NCBI GenBank assembly: GCA_942491145.1
Contig: CALOBC010000059.1
Location: forward strand, 124,001 to 188,000
Source: CAXQUZ01 sp942491145
Lineage (GTDB): Bacteria > Myxococcota_A > UBA796 > UBA2385
DNA: 64,000 nt
Direction of reading: 5' to 3'
The notes below the pieces were generated by a model that was not told the DNA's origin, did no database searches, and worked only from the letters and a program-made list of their open reading frames with translations. Shown in pieces: positions 18,495 through 27,842 of this stretch (within the stretch, counting starts at the first letter, position 1; each line of letters begins with the position of its first letter). The position numbers and the translations under genes were made by a program.

Positions 18495-19126
18495 GGGACC
18501 TCCGGCCACTGGGGGGTGCCGAGCTCTCGGCGCACGAGGGTCTCGATGAAGCGCAGCTCGACCGGGGCCGTTGGCGGGGTGTCGTCGGTCGGTCGGGGGA
18601 GCACTGCTGCGGCCACCGCCACCCCTTGGATGGTCGACATCAAGCCGGCGACTGTGGCGTCGAAGTCGGGCGACTGGCTGGCTTTGGCGAACAGCAACCG
18701 CGCGAGGGCCAGCTCTGCCGCGGCCTGTTGGGCGACGATGGGCCGCAGCAGGGCCGCGAGCTCCGGGTCGGTGCGCGCGGCGAGGAACAGCTCAAAGACG
18801 CCGGCGAGGCGGGGATCCACATAGACTGACCACAGCACCTCAAGGCCCGCCTTGAGCAAGTCTCCGGTCCCCATCGCAGCGGGCAGGGCCGCCACGAAGT
18901 CTGCCGTGAGGGCGTCGAGGATGTGCGCGGTGGTGGCCGCGAGCAGGTCCGTCTTGGTGGGGAAGTGCCGGAACAGGGCACCTTGGGAGACCCCGGCTCG
19001 GCGGGCGATGGCCCCAGTGGATGTGCCGGCGAGCCCAAGCTCAGCGAGAACATCGACAGCCGCGGCAACCACGGCCTCTTTGGTCGCCCGTGCGCGAGCC
19101 TGCTTTGGGGGGTGGGCGATGGCCAT
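18491..19126 (-). CDS. TetR-family regulator coupled to sterol desaturase
   Basis: A 211-residue TetR repressor. The helix-turn-helix is TSTGAIARRAGVSQGALFRHF (within residues about 34-54), followed by a helical ligand domain. The start at 19126 (MAIAHPPKQARARATK) is the first Met that precedes the N-terminal helix; the much longer open frame upstream is unlike coding sequence. Its TGA shares an ATGA with the desaturase start, so both form one translationally coupled operon, presumably autoregulated from the 197-base gap shared with the divergent glycosyltransferase gene. Confidence 0.88.
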   Translation of the reverse strand: MAIAHPPKQARARATKEAVVAAAVDVLAELGLAGTSTGAIARRAGVSQGALFRHFPTKTDLLAATTAHILDALTADFVAALPAAMGTGDLLKAGLEVLWSVYVDPRLAGVFELFLAARTDPELAALLRPIVAQQAAAELALARLLFAKASQSPDFDATVAGLMSTIQGVAVAAAVLPRPTDDTPPTAPVELRFIETLVRRELGTPQWPEVP

Positions 19127-19323
19127 GCACAGTCCAATGAAAAGCGAGTGCTCACGTTTTATTTGACGACGCCGTGGCCCGCAAGGAGACAATGGTTGTT
19201 CTCTGATGGGCCGGAAGTTGAGGACACCGCCGCTGGGCCCGGTCTCGCTCTGTCCGCTGCCGACGATGCCTTGCCAGACGACAGCGAACAGGCCACGACA
19301 AGGCCCGCGATCTGGAGGTTGGC

Positions 19324-20475
19324 ATGCGCATCTTGTACGGAGTGGTCGGTGAAGGCATGGGGCACGCCACCCGCAGCCGGGTGGTGCTGGAGCACCTCCT
19401 TGAACGGGGCCACGAGGTGCATGTGGTGGTGTCCGGGGCGGCCCATGGCTTCTTGGCCCGCGCATTCGAGGGACGCAGCCGCTTCCAGCTCACGGAGATC
19501 ATCGGCCTGCACTTGGTCCAAGATGCCGAGGGCATCGACAAGTCGGCGTCGCTGTGGTCCAACCTCGCCGGTGCGCCCGAGTCCCTGCGCCACAACCTCA
19601 AGCGCTACATCGATGTCGCCGGCAGCTTCCAAGCCCAAGTGGTCATCTCGGACTTCGAGTCCTGGGCCTTCTTCTATGCCCGTGCCCACGACATTCCCGT
19701 CATCAGCCTGGACAACATCCAAGTGCTGCACCGGTGCTCCCACGGGGACTGGATCTCGGGCACCCGCACCGCCAACTTCTTGCTGGCCCGGTACTCGGCC
19801 AAGGCCAAGATGCCCGGTGCGTACCACTTCTTGGTGACCACCTTCTTCACGCCGCCGGTGCGCAAGCGGCGGACCACGCTGGTGCCCCCCATCCTCCGTC
19901 CCGAGGTGCTGGCCGCCCGTCGAGAGCCCGGTGACCACATCCTCGTCTACCACCACAAAGAAGCGCTAAACGCCCTGCTGCCGGTGTTGGAGGGGCTCGA
20001 TGGCCAGCGCTTTGTGGTCTACGGGCTCGGGGAGCAGGCGTCGTCCCATGCCCACTTGACCTTCCGCCCGTTCTCCCAGACGGGCTTTGTCGATGACTTG
20101 CGGACGGCCCGGGGGACCATTGCCGGCGGCGGCTTCTCGCTGATGAGCGAGTGTGTGCACCTCCATGTGCCCCTGCTGGCGGTGCCGCTGGGAGATCAGT
20201 TCGAGCAGGAGCTCAACGCCCGCTACCTGGACCGCCTGGGCTACGGCACCTGGGTGGAGGAGCTGTCTGAAGCCGCGGTCATCGCCTTCTTGGTGAAGCT
20301 CGACGTCTACAGTGCGGCTTTGGAAGGCTGGGTGCCCCAGGACAACACCATGACGCTGAACTGTGTGGACGAGCTGCTCAGTCGTGTGGCGCTCGGTGAG
20401 CCCGCCCCCAACACCCTGACCAGCGCCTCTCTCGGCGACATCGTCACGGCCGGCATCGACGCTGCACTGGACTGA
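19324..20475 (+). CDS. Glycosyltransferase, MJ1255/VC2487-like
   Basis: A 383-residue GT-B fold glycosyltransferase. The ATG follows a GGAGG site. The N-terminal loop GEGMGHATRS and the C-terminal nucleotide-sugar loop GGGFSLMSECVHLHVPLLAVP with GDQFEQELNARYL are typical of MurG/GT28-like enzymes of the MJ1255 group. No signal peptide or membrane segment is seen, so it acts at the cytoplasmic face. The acceptor is unknown; the enzyme may modify a lipid or cell-surface glycan. It is divergent from the TetR-desaturase operon. Confidence 0.85.
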   Translation: MRILYGVVGEGMGHATRSRVVLEHLLERGHEVHVVVSGAAHGFLARAFEGRSRFQLTEIIGLHLVQDAEGIDKSASLWSNLAGAPESLRHNLKRYIDVAGSFQAQVVISDFESWAFFYARAHDIPVISLDNIQVLHRCSHGDWISGTRTANFLLARYSAKAKMPGAYHFLVTTFFTPPVRKRRTTLVPPILRPEVLAARREPGDHILVYHHKEALNALLPVLEGLDGQRFVVYGLGEQASSHAHLTFRPFSQTGFVDDLRTARGTIAGGGFSLMSECVHLHVPLLAVPLGDQFEQELNARYLDRLGYGTWVEELSEAAVIAFLVKLDVYSAALEGWVPQDNTMTLNCVDELLSRVALGEPAPNTLTSASLGDIVTAGIDAALD

Positions 20476-20493
20476 TGCTCGGTCAGACCGGCG

Positions 20494-23148
20494 TCAGTAG
20501 ACGGTGCCGATGCCGTACTCCACGCGGGTCGCATAGATTGGGTATCCGTAGTAATACCCAACGTAGTAGTCCACGTCATTGAAGTACATGATGAGCGTGT
20601 CTCCATCGAAGTCGGCGGCCCACCACTCGTACCACTCACCGATGGATGCATCGTACTGGAGCATGATGTCGTAGCCAGCGCCCGTCTGGTCGGGCTGGTG
20701 GCCCATGCGCCAAGCGAGGTCTTCGTGCAGGTCCACACACGTGCCGTCGTCCACCGAGGTTGTTGCGTTGTAGACCGCCGTGACATCGAAGCCGAAGTCG
20801 CAGTCGTCGCACAGGGAGCTGGCCGGAAGGCCCGTGCCGGTGAAGTCCCAGTCCAGCGCGCAGTTTGCCGTGGTGACCGGGGTGGTGGTGGAGTAGCCAA
20901 AGTCCAGCTCGAAGGTGCCGGAGATGCCGGTGAACTCGACGCCCCCGCAGCCCGCGTCGGTGCACGCGAACCAGACCTCGTCGCCATAGTCGGACCAAGT
21001 CTCGCCGCTGGTCTGGGTGTAGACATCCGCGTCGTTGTCGTCGGTGGCGGTGGACTCGGCAAAGTCGCAGCCGAAGGACTCAAATGACCCGTCCGTGGTC
21101 AGGTAGAGGGCGCCGTCGGTGGTGGCGGTGGTGTCGCGGATGCTGCTGCTGTCTTCGCAGACGGCGCTGGCGTCGTAGACATAGATCGCCCCGCCATAGG
21201 TCGCGGTGCTGCCGGAGATGGTGGACGCACGCATGGTGAACGTCTCGGTGCCGGTGCCCTGCAGCACCACGCTGCCCCCCGCGTCGGTGGCGGTGCCGCC
21301 GGTGAGTGTGGAGCTGTCCAAGATGGCGTCAGGCACGTCCAACAGGGCGAGGTCAGCACCGCTGGTCGCGGCGTTGCTGGAGAAGGTGGAGCCCGTCACG
21401 GACAAGCTGGCGCCCCCGTAGCCCAGGATGCCGCCGCCATAGGTTGCGGAGTTGTTGGTGAACACGGTGTTGTCAACTGCGAGCTCGCAACCCCAGGCGT
21501 CGATGGCGCCCCCGTAGTCGCCCACGTTGCTGTCGAAGACCGCGTCGCTGATGCTGAGCACGGCGTCGCCGTAGCACTCGATGCCACCGCCTTCGTAGGA
21601 GGATGCGGCCGCGGCGCCGTTCTGGATGGTGAGCCCGTCCACCTCAACATCGATGCTGTTGGTGGCAATGCGGATGACTGCGTCGCTGCCCGCGCCGTCG
21701 AGGGCGGTGGTGGCGGCCCCGGTGCTGCTCTCTAGCCGCACATCCGCAGCGATGGTGAGGTGGGTGTAGTGGGTGCCCGCGCAGAACGTGAGGGTGCCGT
21801 CGGTGGCCAAGGTGGCGCTGGCGGGGCTGCTGGACGTGCCCGAGACCGTGGCGGTCAGGTCTTGCATGGTGCTGGTGGCCGTGGGGGTGAAGCTGACCTG
21901 GCCGGCTTCATCGGTGGTCACGCCGTCGCAGTCGTCGTCGACGCCGTCGCAGAGCTCTGCCGCGCCCGGGTAGATGCCCGAGTTGCCGTCGTCGCAGTCC
22001 GTGGCGTCGGCGACCGTGCCCGAAGGGGCCAGACACGCCAGCGTGGCCGTGCCATCGCCGTAGCCATCGCCGTCGCTGTCGGTGTACCAAGAGGTGGCCG
22101 TGGACGTGTCCAGCGAGGTGTCGTCGTCGTCGATGTTGCTGTCGCAGTCGTTGTCAATGCTGTCGCAGATCTCGGTGGCTCCGGGGTTGACCGTGGCCTC
22201 GCCGTCGTCGCAGTCGGTGTTGTCGAGCACCGTGGAGGCCGGCTGGCTGCAGCTGGTGGTGCTGCTGCTGGCGTCGCCGTAGCTGTCGCCGTCGAAGTCG
22301 GCGTACCACTCGGTCGAGGTGCTCAGATCGACGGAGTCGTCGGCATCATCGAGCAGTCCGTCGCAGTCGTTGTCCACGCCATCGCAGACCTCGCTGGCGC
22401 CAGGGTAGATGGCGGCCTCGCCGTCGTCGCAGTCGGTGTTGTCGGCGGTGAAGCCCGTGGGCACCACACAAGCGTCGAGGGTGCTGCTGGGGTTGCCGAA
22501 GCCGTCGGTGTCGCTGTCGGCGAACCAGGTTGTGCCGCCCACGATGATGTCGTCGTCATCGTCGACAAGGCCGTCGCAGTCGTTGTCTTCGCCGTCACAG
22601 ATCTCTGCGGCCCCGGGCTTGATGTCGCCGTCGCTGTCGTTGCAGTCGCCGCCTTCTGTGGCCAGCCCGGGACCGGTCTCGCACGCCAAGGCCTCGGAGT
22701 CGTCGGTGCCGTAGCCGTCACCGTCTCCGTCCACAAAGACAGTGGTTCCGCCGACGAGGTTGGTGTCGTCCGCGTCGGTGTCACCATCGCAGTCATTGTC
22801 GATGCCATCGCACACTTCGTCGGCGCCGGGGTAGACGTCGGGGTTGTTGTCGTCGCAGTCTTCCGAGGCGGGGGAGCCGTCGTTGTCGGCGTCGGTCAGC
22901 GGATCACCACCGTCCCCGCCATCGCCGCCGTCACCCCCGTCGCCCCCATCCGCACCATCACCCCCGTCTGCACCATCACTCCCGTCTGCACCATCACCCC
23001 CGTCTGCACCATCGCCCCCATCACTGCCATCCCCGCCGTCACTGCCATCGGAGGCTTCAGGGCCGTCGCTCTCCACCTTCAGCGAGGCGTCGGAGCAAGC
23101 CGACAGGGCGAACAGCGCAGTGAGCATGGACAGTCGGGTGGGATTCAT
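20494..23148 (-). CDS. MopE-type metal-binding repeat lipoprotein with beta-helix
   Basis: An 884-residue surface lipoprotein. The start at 23148 opens on a signal peptide with lipobox LSAC (Cys18). In order: an acidic Ser/Gly/Asp low-complexity spacer; five ~65-residue repeats of the putative metal-binding (MopE copper-binding-like) type, each with DCDD...YPGA.E.CDG.DNDCDG; a right-handed parallel beta-helix of the Pmp type with GGG/GGAI turns (YGGGIECYGDAVLSIS, VFTNNSATYGGGI); and a Cys-containing C-terminal beta domain ending in tyrosine-rich strands. Paired cysteines and Asp ladders imply calcium or metal binding. Such proteins are expanded in Myxococcota. It converges on the glycosyltransferase gene with an 18-base gap. 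Confidence 0.88.
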   Translation of the reverse strand: MNPTRLSMLTALFALSACSDASLKVESDGPEASDGSDGGDGSDGGDGADGGDGADGSDGADGGDGADGGDGGDGGDGGDGGDPLTDADNDGSPASEDCDDNNPDVYPGADEVCDGIDNDCDGDTDADDTNLVGGTTVFVDGDGDGYGTDDSEALACETGPGLATEGGDCNDSDGDIKPGAAEICDGEDNDCDGLVDDDDDIIVGGTTWFADSDTDGFGNPSSTLDACVVPTGFTADNTDCDDGEAAIYPGASEVCDGVDNDCDGLLDDADDSVDLSTSTEWYADFDGDSYGDASSSTTSCSQPASTVLDNTDCDDGEATVNPGATEICDSIDNDCDSNIDDDDTSLDTSTATSWYTDSDGDGYGDGTATLACLAPSGTVADATDCDDGNSGIYPGAAELCDGVDDDCDGVTTDEAGQVSFTPTATSTMQDLTATVSGTSSSPASATLATDGTLTFCAGTHYTHLTIAADVRLESSTGAATTALDGAGSDAVIRIATNSIDVEVDGLTIQNGAAAASSYEGGGIECYGDAVLSISDAVFDSNVGDYGGAIDAWGCELAVDNTVFTNNSATYGGGILGYGGASLSVTGSTFSSNAATSGADLALLDVPDAILDSSTLTGGTATDAGGSVVLQGTGTETFTMRASTISGSTATYGGAIYVYDASAVCEDSSSIRDTTATTDGALYLTTDGSFESFGCDFAESTATDDNDADVYTQTSGETWSDYGDEVWFACTDAGCGGVEFTGISGTFELDFGYSTTTPVTTANCALDWDFTGTGLPASSLCDDCDFGFDVTAVYNATTSVDDGTCVDLHEDLAWRMGHQPDQTGAGYDIMLQYDASIGEWYEWWAADFDGDTLIMYFNDVDYYVGYYYGYPIYATRVEYGIGTVY
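21900..22880 (-). repeat. Five MopE-type coding repeats
   Basis: Five repeats of roughly 195 bases encode DCDD...CDG.DNDCDG units. Identity is stronger in protein than in DNA, as expected from old duplications under selection. Confidence 0.8.
22905..23060 (-). repeat. Low-complexity Asp-Gly/Ser coding repeat
   Basis: A run of near-identical 9- and 18-base units (for example CCGTCTGCACCATCACCC on the plus strand, repeated) encodes the GGDGADGS-like spacer behind the lipobox. Unit length keeps the frame. Confidence 0.8.
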
Positions 23149-23259
23149 GGGGGCCTTCCTGGGTGACGCCCCGGTGTATCCGACCGGCGGCGGGCCGTTT
23201 TCGACAATACCAAGACAACAGCGCAGTGTCGGGCGCCCGTCAGGATAGCGTGGGCCGGT

Positions 23260-23799
23260 GTGTCGAGGTCGTCGCCCGCGAGGTTCTGGATGTTGGTTGC
23301 CCTGCTTGTGTTCGTGGCGTCCTTCGGGGCAAGCCCCACCTGGGCCGCCGATCCTGCTGTGGCGCCTGCGCCCACCGCTGGGCTGAGCCACTGTGCCGCG
23401 GACGAGCGCGTGGTCTTCTCATGTGCCACAACCTCGGGTGGCAAGCACATCTCGGTGTGTGCGACCACCGACTGGGGCCGGGTGACCTACCGGTTTGGGC
23501 GGATCGGGGCGGTCGAGCGTTCGTCCCCGCCGAGCGGGGATCCCCAGCAAGTGGTGTCGGCCAAGCTGACGTGGGCCCGGGGTTGGGAAGACAGCCTGCG
23601 CTTCCCCGGTGACGATGGCGTCAGCTACCGGGTGGTGCATGCGGTGGGCAGCGGCATCGAGGGTGAGGCCAACAACTATGCGGGGGTCAAGGTAGAGAAT
23701 GGCGACCAACAGATTGCCTTCGTGCAGTGTCGCGGCGCCACGGCGGCCGGCGAGGGACTGGATCAGGCGGCCGGCCACGTGGCTTCTGCGGCGCCCTGA
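23260..23799 (+). CDS. Secreted protein of an uncharacterised small family
   Basis: A 179-residue protein with a Sec signal peptide (hydrophobic core MLVALLVFVASFG, cleavage probably after WAA). The mature part has the pattern CAADERVVFSCATTSGGKHISVCATTDWGRVTYRFGRIGAVE, which matches a widespread unnamed periplasmic family in proteobacteria having paired cysteines and a YRFG.GAVE strand. The GTG at 23260 is used; ATG at 23290 is an alternative and would shorten the signal peptide. The gene is divergent from the MopE-type lipoprotein gene, with 111 bases between. Function unknown. Confidence 0.7.
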   Translation: MSRSSPARFWMLVALLVFVASFGASPTWAADPAVAPAPTAGLSHCAADERVVFSCATTSGGKHISVCATTDWGRVTYRFGRIGAVERSSPPSGDPQQVVSAKLTWARGWEDSLRFPGDDGVSYRVVHAVGSGIEGEANNYAGVKVENGDQQIAFVQCRGATAAGEGLDQAAGHVASAAP

Positions 23800-23935
23800 A
23801 CGACCGCGGGGCGGAGGCTTCCCTCGGTCCTGTCATCGGCCTGCCCTTGTGTTGTGCGGTCGCCGATGGCCACAATGGCGCGCGCTGCGGTGCTGTGGTG
23901 CGGCGATGGTGCACATCCGGAGAACCAAGAATCTG

Positions 23936-25576
23936 ATGAACAGAGCCTTCTTCGCCTTGCTGCTGACCTCCTGCTCGATGCCGCTGCGGATCGAGGGCAA
24001 GGACCCCACCCCCGTGGACCACCCCGGCGGTGACGAGGCGGAAGCGCGGGTTCCCCTTGAGTTTGGTCCAGCGGCCTTTGCCCGGCTCACCACGGGCCAG
24101 TACCGCAACCTGTTGGACGATGTGTTGGGTTCGGTGGACGAGATTGCCCTGCAGGATGACACCAACCCCTACCTGTTCAGCACGATCGGCGCGGCCACTG
24201 ACCCGTTGTCGGAGCAGGGCATCGAGCTGCTGGAACAAGGCGTGAACGCCTTAACCGTCGATATCTTCGCGGATACCGGCCGCCGGGAAGGGCTGGTGGG
24301 CTGTGTGCCCGAGTCTCCCTCCGATGCCTGTGCGACGGCCTTTGTTGAGCGCTTCGGCCTGCGGGTGCTGCGCCGCCCCCTGACCGAGACCGACCTGACC
24401 CTGTGGCTGGCGGTGTCCGAAGAGCTCGGGGCCGGCGACCCGTGGCAAGGCCTGCAAGCCGCGACGGCCGGTCTGCTGCAGAGTCCCTCGGCCCTGTACC
24501 GGGTGGAGCTGGGCGTCGAAGACCTCGACCGCCCCGGTGAGCTCGTGCTGACCGACTTCGAGATCGCCACGCGCATGTCGCTGCTGCTCTGGAACCGCAC
24601 GCCGGATGAGGTGCTGCTGGCGGCGGCCGAGGCAGGCGAGCTCGCCACTGCGGAGGGCCGCCGTGGGCACGCCCGTCGGATGCTCGAAGACCCCCATGCC
24701 CGCGAGGCGATTGAGGCCTTCTTCACCGAGTACCTCGACCTCGGTCGCTTGGACCGGGCCGCGCCTGATCCCGTGGTCTTTCCGGGCTTCACCGAGCCCC
24801 TGCGCGCGGCCATGCGCTCTGAGGTGCTGCTGCTGGTGGACGATCTCGTCAACCGCCGCGACAGTGATGTGCGCAAGCTCTTCTTCGAGAAGCGGGCCTA
24901 TGTCAACAGCACCCTGGCGACCCACTATGGCCTGTCCACCGAGGGCCTCTCCGCGGTGTCCTACGCGCCCGTAGACCTGCCCGAAGATGGCCAGCGGGCG
25001 GGCATTCTCGGCCTGGGTGCCTTCCTGACGATGAACGCCCACGCGGTCGACACCTCGCCCACGCTGCGGGGCAAGTACATCCTGGAGCGGGTGCTGTGCA
25101 GCACAATCCCACCGCCCCCCGACAACGTGATTCTCGACTTGACCAGCGACGCGGAGACCGCCGCGACCTTGCGGGAGCGGCTGGATCAACACCGCGCAGA
25201 CCCCAACTGCAGCGCTTGCCACGCGCTGATGGACCCGCCGGGCTTCCTCTTCGAGCACTTCGACCCCACCGGCGCGTGGCGGGATGACGAAGATGGCCAC
25301 CCCATCGACTCCAGCGGCTCGTTGGAGGGCGTCGACATGGCCAATGCCGGCGAGCTGGGCCAAGTGCTCGCCGAGAGCACCCGGCTGGGCCCGTGCATGG
25401 TGCGCCAGCTCTACCGCCATGCCCACGCGCGGGTGGACACCGACGCCGATGTGCCCACGCTCGCCGAGCTGAGCACAAGCTTCGCCGCCAGCGGGCACCG
25501 GTTTCGCGCACTGCTTGAAGAGATGGTCGCCCACGAGAGCTTTGTGCGCATCGGCGCCGAGGAGGCGGCACGATGA
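23936..25576 (+). CDS. DUF1592/DUF1588-type cytochrome-like lipoprotein
   Basis: A 546-residue lipoprotein (LTSC, Cys13) with the DUF1587-1595-1592-1588-1585 domain series first noted in planctomycetes. Recognisable parts are FARLTTGQYRNLLDDVLG (1587), FGLRVLRRPLTETDL (1595), the long 1592 core (FFTEYLDLGRLD, VNSTLATHYGL), the 1588 segment with a c-type heme site C425-S-A-C428-H429 and PPGFLFEHFDPTGAWR, then 1585. A GGAG lies upstream of the chosen ATG. The ATGA overlap with the DUF1552 gene gives the family's usual partner. These pairs are thought to degrade or oxidise extracellular polymers, but the reaction is not established. Confidence 0.9.
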   Translation: MNRAFFALLLTSCSMPLRIEGKDPTPVDHPGGDEAEARVPLEFGPAAFARLTTGQYRNLLDDVLGSVDEIALQDDTNPYLFSTIGAATDPLSEQGIELLEQGVNALTVDIFADTGRREGLVGCVPESPSDACATAFVERFGLRVLRRPLTETDLTLWLAVSEELGAGDPWQGLQAATAGLLQSPSALYRVELGVEDLDRPGELVLTDFEIATRMSLLLWNRTPDEVLLAAAEAGELATAEGRRGHARRMLEDPHAREAIEAFFTEYLDLGRLDRAAPDPVVFPGFTEPLRAAMRSEVLLLVDDLVNRRDSDVRKLFFEKRAYVNSTLATHYGLSTEGLSAVSYAPVDLPEDGQRAGILGLGAFLTMNAHAVDTSPTLRGKYILERVLCSTIPPPPDNVILDLTSDAETAATLRERLDQHRADPNCSACHALMDPPGFLFEHFDPTGAWRDDEDGHPIDSSGSLEGVDMANAGELGQVLAESTRLGPCMVRQLYRHAHARVDTDADVPTLAELSTSFAASGHRFRALLEEMVAHESFVRIGAEEAAR

Positions 25577-26925
25577 GCTGGACTCGACGTTCCTTTTTGA
25601 GGGGTGCGGTGCGCGGCGTGCCGGTGGCCCTCGCGCTGCCGGCCCTCGAAGCCACCCTGCCCGATGCCCGTGCCGATGATGGTGGCCTGGGACCGATCTT
25701 CGGGGTGTTTTTCTGGGCCAATGGGCTGCCGTGGCACGGCGGTCATGGCGCTCTGCAAGCCGGCGACGGCAACCTCGACCTGTGGACCCCCGCTGAGACC
25801 GGACACGGCTTCACGGCACCGCCGCTGCTGGCCCCCATCGCCCACCGCGACATCAGCGTGCTCACGGGCCTGACCCCTCAGACCGAAGTGCCCGACTCCC
25901 CCGCCGGCCAGAGTGACGGCCACATGCGGGGCTTCATGGTGGCCCTCACCGGCGACCGTCCCCGCAGCGACGGCTTCGACCACCCCTCCCACACGCTCAC
26001 GGCGCTGCGCCCGTCGCTGGACCAGCTCGTGGCCAAAGACCCGGCCTTCTATGCCGAGCGGTCCTCGCGGTACCGCAGTCTGGAGCTCGGGGTGTCGACC
26101 GCACGCTTTCACGACTATGGCCACTGGAACAACATCTCCTACAATGGGCCGGACTCGCTGAACCCCGCGGTGACCGACCCCCGCCGGCTGTACGACCTCA
26201 TCTTTGGGGTGCCCACTGGGGACGCGGAGCTGGCACGGCGATCATCCCTGCTCGACGCCGTTCTCGACGATGCATCCCGCCTGCGAGCGAAGCTCGGTGC
26301 GGCCGATGCGGTCCGCCTGGAAGCCCACATGGAGCACTTGTATGAAGTGCAGCGGCGGCTCGATCTGGGCGCCATCGCTTGTGAGGCCCCCGACGTCCCG
26401 GGCACCAGCACCGACCTGCTCACCCAGACGGCCATCATGGCGGAGCTGCTGGCCCTGGGGCTGGCCTGCAACATCACGCGGGTCTTCTCGATGATGCTCA
26501 GCTCACCGGCCTCCACCCACATCTTCTCCGATGTGGGCGTGACGACCGACATGCACACGGTCTGTCACGAGGGGTCCTGGTCGGCGGTGCGCAACATCAC
26601 CGAACGCCAGATGCTGTGTTTTGGTGTGTTGTTGGATGCCATGGCCAACACAGTGGACCCCACTGGGGCGAGCTTGTTGGACCGGGCCGGGGTGTTTGGG
26701 GTGTCCGAGTATGGCGAAGGCTACCAACACTCGGTCGCCGAGATGCCCGTGATCATCGCCGGTCGGGCCAATGGGGCGCTCAAGCCTGGCTATCACATCC
26801 GCGAGGCTGGGGGCAACATCTCCCGGGCCCAGCTCACGGTGTTGCGTGCGGTGGGTATGGACCTCGACACCTTTGGCTTCAACGGTGGCGAGACCGGGCG
26901 GCCCTTCTCGGCGTTGTTGGCGTGA
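25573..26925 (+). CDS. DUF1552 protein, Tat-exported
   Basis: A 450-residue DUF1552 protein (alkaline-phosphatase/sulfatase-like superfamily by fold). The N-terminus is a twin-arginine signal (TRRSFLRGAVRG, then ALALPALEA), so it is exported folded. Family features are FFWANGLPWHGG, the SVLTGLTP segment, SDGHMRGFMVALTGDRP and SVDQLVA-like SLDQLVAKDP. DUF1552 proteins accompany DUF1592 proteins, as here with an ATGA overlap. The stop overlaps the next gene by one base (TGATG). Substrate unknown. Confidence 0.9.
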   Translation: MSWTRRSFLRGAVRGVPVALALPALEATLPDARADDGGLGPIFGVFFWANGLPWHGGHGALQAGDGNLDLWTPAETGHGFTAPPLLAPIAHRDISVLTGLTPQTEVPDSPAGQSDGHMRGFMVALTGDRPRSDGFDHPSHTLTALRPSLDQLVAKDPAFYAERSSRYRSLELGVSTARFHDYGHWNNISYNGPDSLNPAVTDPRRLYDLIFGVPTGDAELARRSSLLDAVLDDASRLRAKLGAADAVRLEAHMEHLYEVQRRLDLGAIACEAPDVPGTSTDLLTQTAIMAELLALGLACNITRVFSMMLSSPASTHIFSDVGVTTDMHTVCHEGSWSAVRNITERQMLCFGVLLDAMANTVDPTGASLLDRAGVFGVSEYGEGYQHSVAEMPVIIAGRANGALKPGYHIREAGGNISRAQLTVLRAVGMDLDTFGFNGGETGRPFSALLA

Positions 26926-27842
26926 TGCTACGGCCGCATTGGGGGGTGTTTGTCGCCACCGTGGGCATCGCCGGCTGTGGGCTCGACCGCATTGTGCCCA
27001 CCAAGGCGGGCGACTCGGCGACCGACGTGCTGCCCGAGAGTGAGACGGGGATGGCGCGGGTGCCGGACACCGGCCGCCGGGGGGACTGTCCCGAGGACAC
27101 ATGCCATGGAGAGTGCACCAACCTGTCGACGGACCCGTTGAACTGTGGGGCCTGCGGGGTGACGTGCCTGGTGATCCAAGGCGAAGGCGTCTGCGACGAA
27201 GGGGTCTGTGTTCTGGGGGACTGTGACGACGGCTGGGGCGACTGTGATGGTCTTGCAGAGACGGGCTGTGAGTCGGCAGTGAGCTGCGAGGTCGGGGGAC
27301 CCTGTGAGACCGAGTGTGGGTCGACGGGAACCCAGACCTGTGGGGATGTCTGTGCGCCCGAGTGTGCCCTACCGGCCGAGTCGTGTACTGCCCAAGATGA
27401 TGACTGCGACGGGGAGTGCGACGAAGGCGAGCTGCCGGGATGCCGCCAGTTTGTGTACCGAAGCAGCGGTGGGTTGGGCCACATCTATGGCCTGGACCCT
27501 TCCGAAGCATCGGCCCTGGGTCAGTCGATTGAACAAGCCCAATACTTCACAACCTACGCGGCTGAGACGGATGGACTCACGGCGCTGTATCGTTGCGACA
27601 AAGGGGGAGGAAAGCGCTTTCTGACCCTTAGCAGCACGTGTGAGTTTGGCGCGACACCCGACCTTGTGGTGGGTTGGGTGTCCACCGACGCGCGGTGTGG
27701 TGCGGTGCCCTTGTATCGGTTGTACAGCGGCGCTGCCGGCAACCACTTCTACACGTTGAGCGCGGCGGAGCGGGACAACGCTGTGGCGTCGTATGGGTAC
27801 CTGTTCGAGTCGGTCGTCGCCTACGTCTGGACGGGGCTGTAG
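26925..27842 (+). CDS. Cys-rich lipoprotein with Stig1-like and DUF5648 regions
   Basis: A 305-residue lipoprotein (IAGC, Cys18). A Cys-rich N-terminal half includes TDPLNCGACGVTC (Stig1-like, common in myxobacterial surface proteins) and several CxxC/CDG loops (DDDCDGECDEGEL resembles MopE-type sites). The C-terminal ~140 residues match DUF5648, with paired YRLYSGAAGNHFYTLSAAERD and YRSSGGLGHIYGLD units. It starts one base inside the DUF1552 stop, so it belongs to the DUF1592-DUF1552 operon and may anchor or target that enzyme pair at the surface (inference). Confidence 0.82.
   Translation: MLRPHWGVFVATVGIAGCGLDRIVPTKAGDSATDVLPESETGMARVPDTGRRGDCPEDTCHGECTNLSTDPLNCGACGVTCLVIQGEGVCDEGVCVLGDCDDGWGDCDGLAETGCESAVSCEVGGPCETECGSTGTQTCGDVCAPECALPAESCTAQDDDCDGECDEGELPGCRQFVYRSSGGLGHIYGLDPSEASALGQSIEQAQYFTTYAAETDGLTALYRCDKGGGKRFLTLSSTCEFGATPDLVVGWVSTDARCGAVPLYRLYSGAAGNHFYTLSAAERDNAVASYGYLFESVVAYVWTGL

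Noticed and set aside
19180..19210. Imperfect palindrome GAGACAATGGTTGTTCTC as TetR operator
   Set aside because: Only the outer four base pairs and one inner pair match, too weak to list as a site.
21900..23060. Regular repeats that could suggest a CRISPR array
   Set aside because: Repeats are in frame, encode MopE-type and Gly-Asp motifs, and have no unique spacers of constant length; no cas genes.
21760..23166. Plus-strand Val/Ala-rich frame opposite the MopE-type repeats
   Set aside because: The repetitive valine pattern is the reverse complement of Asp-codon repeats; no start site.
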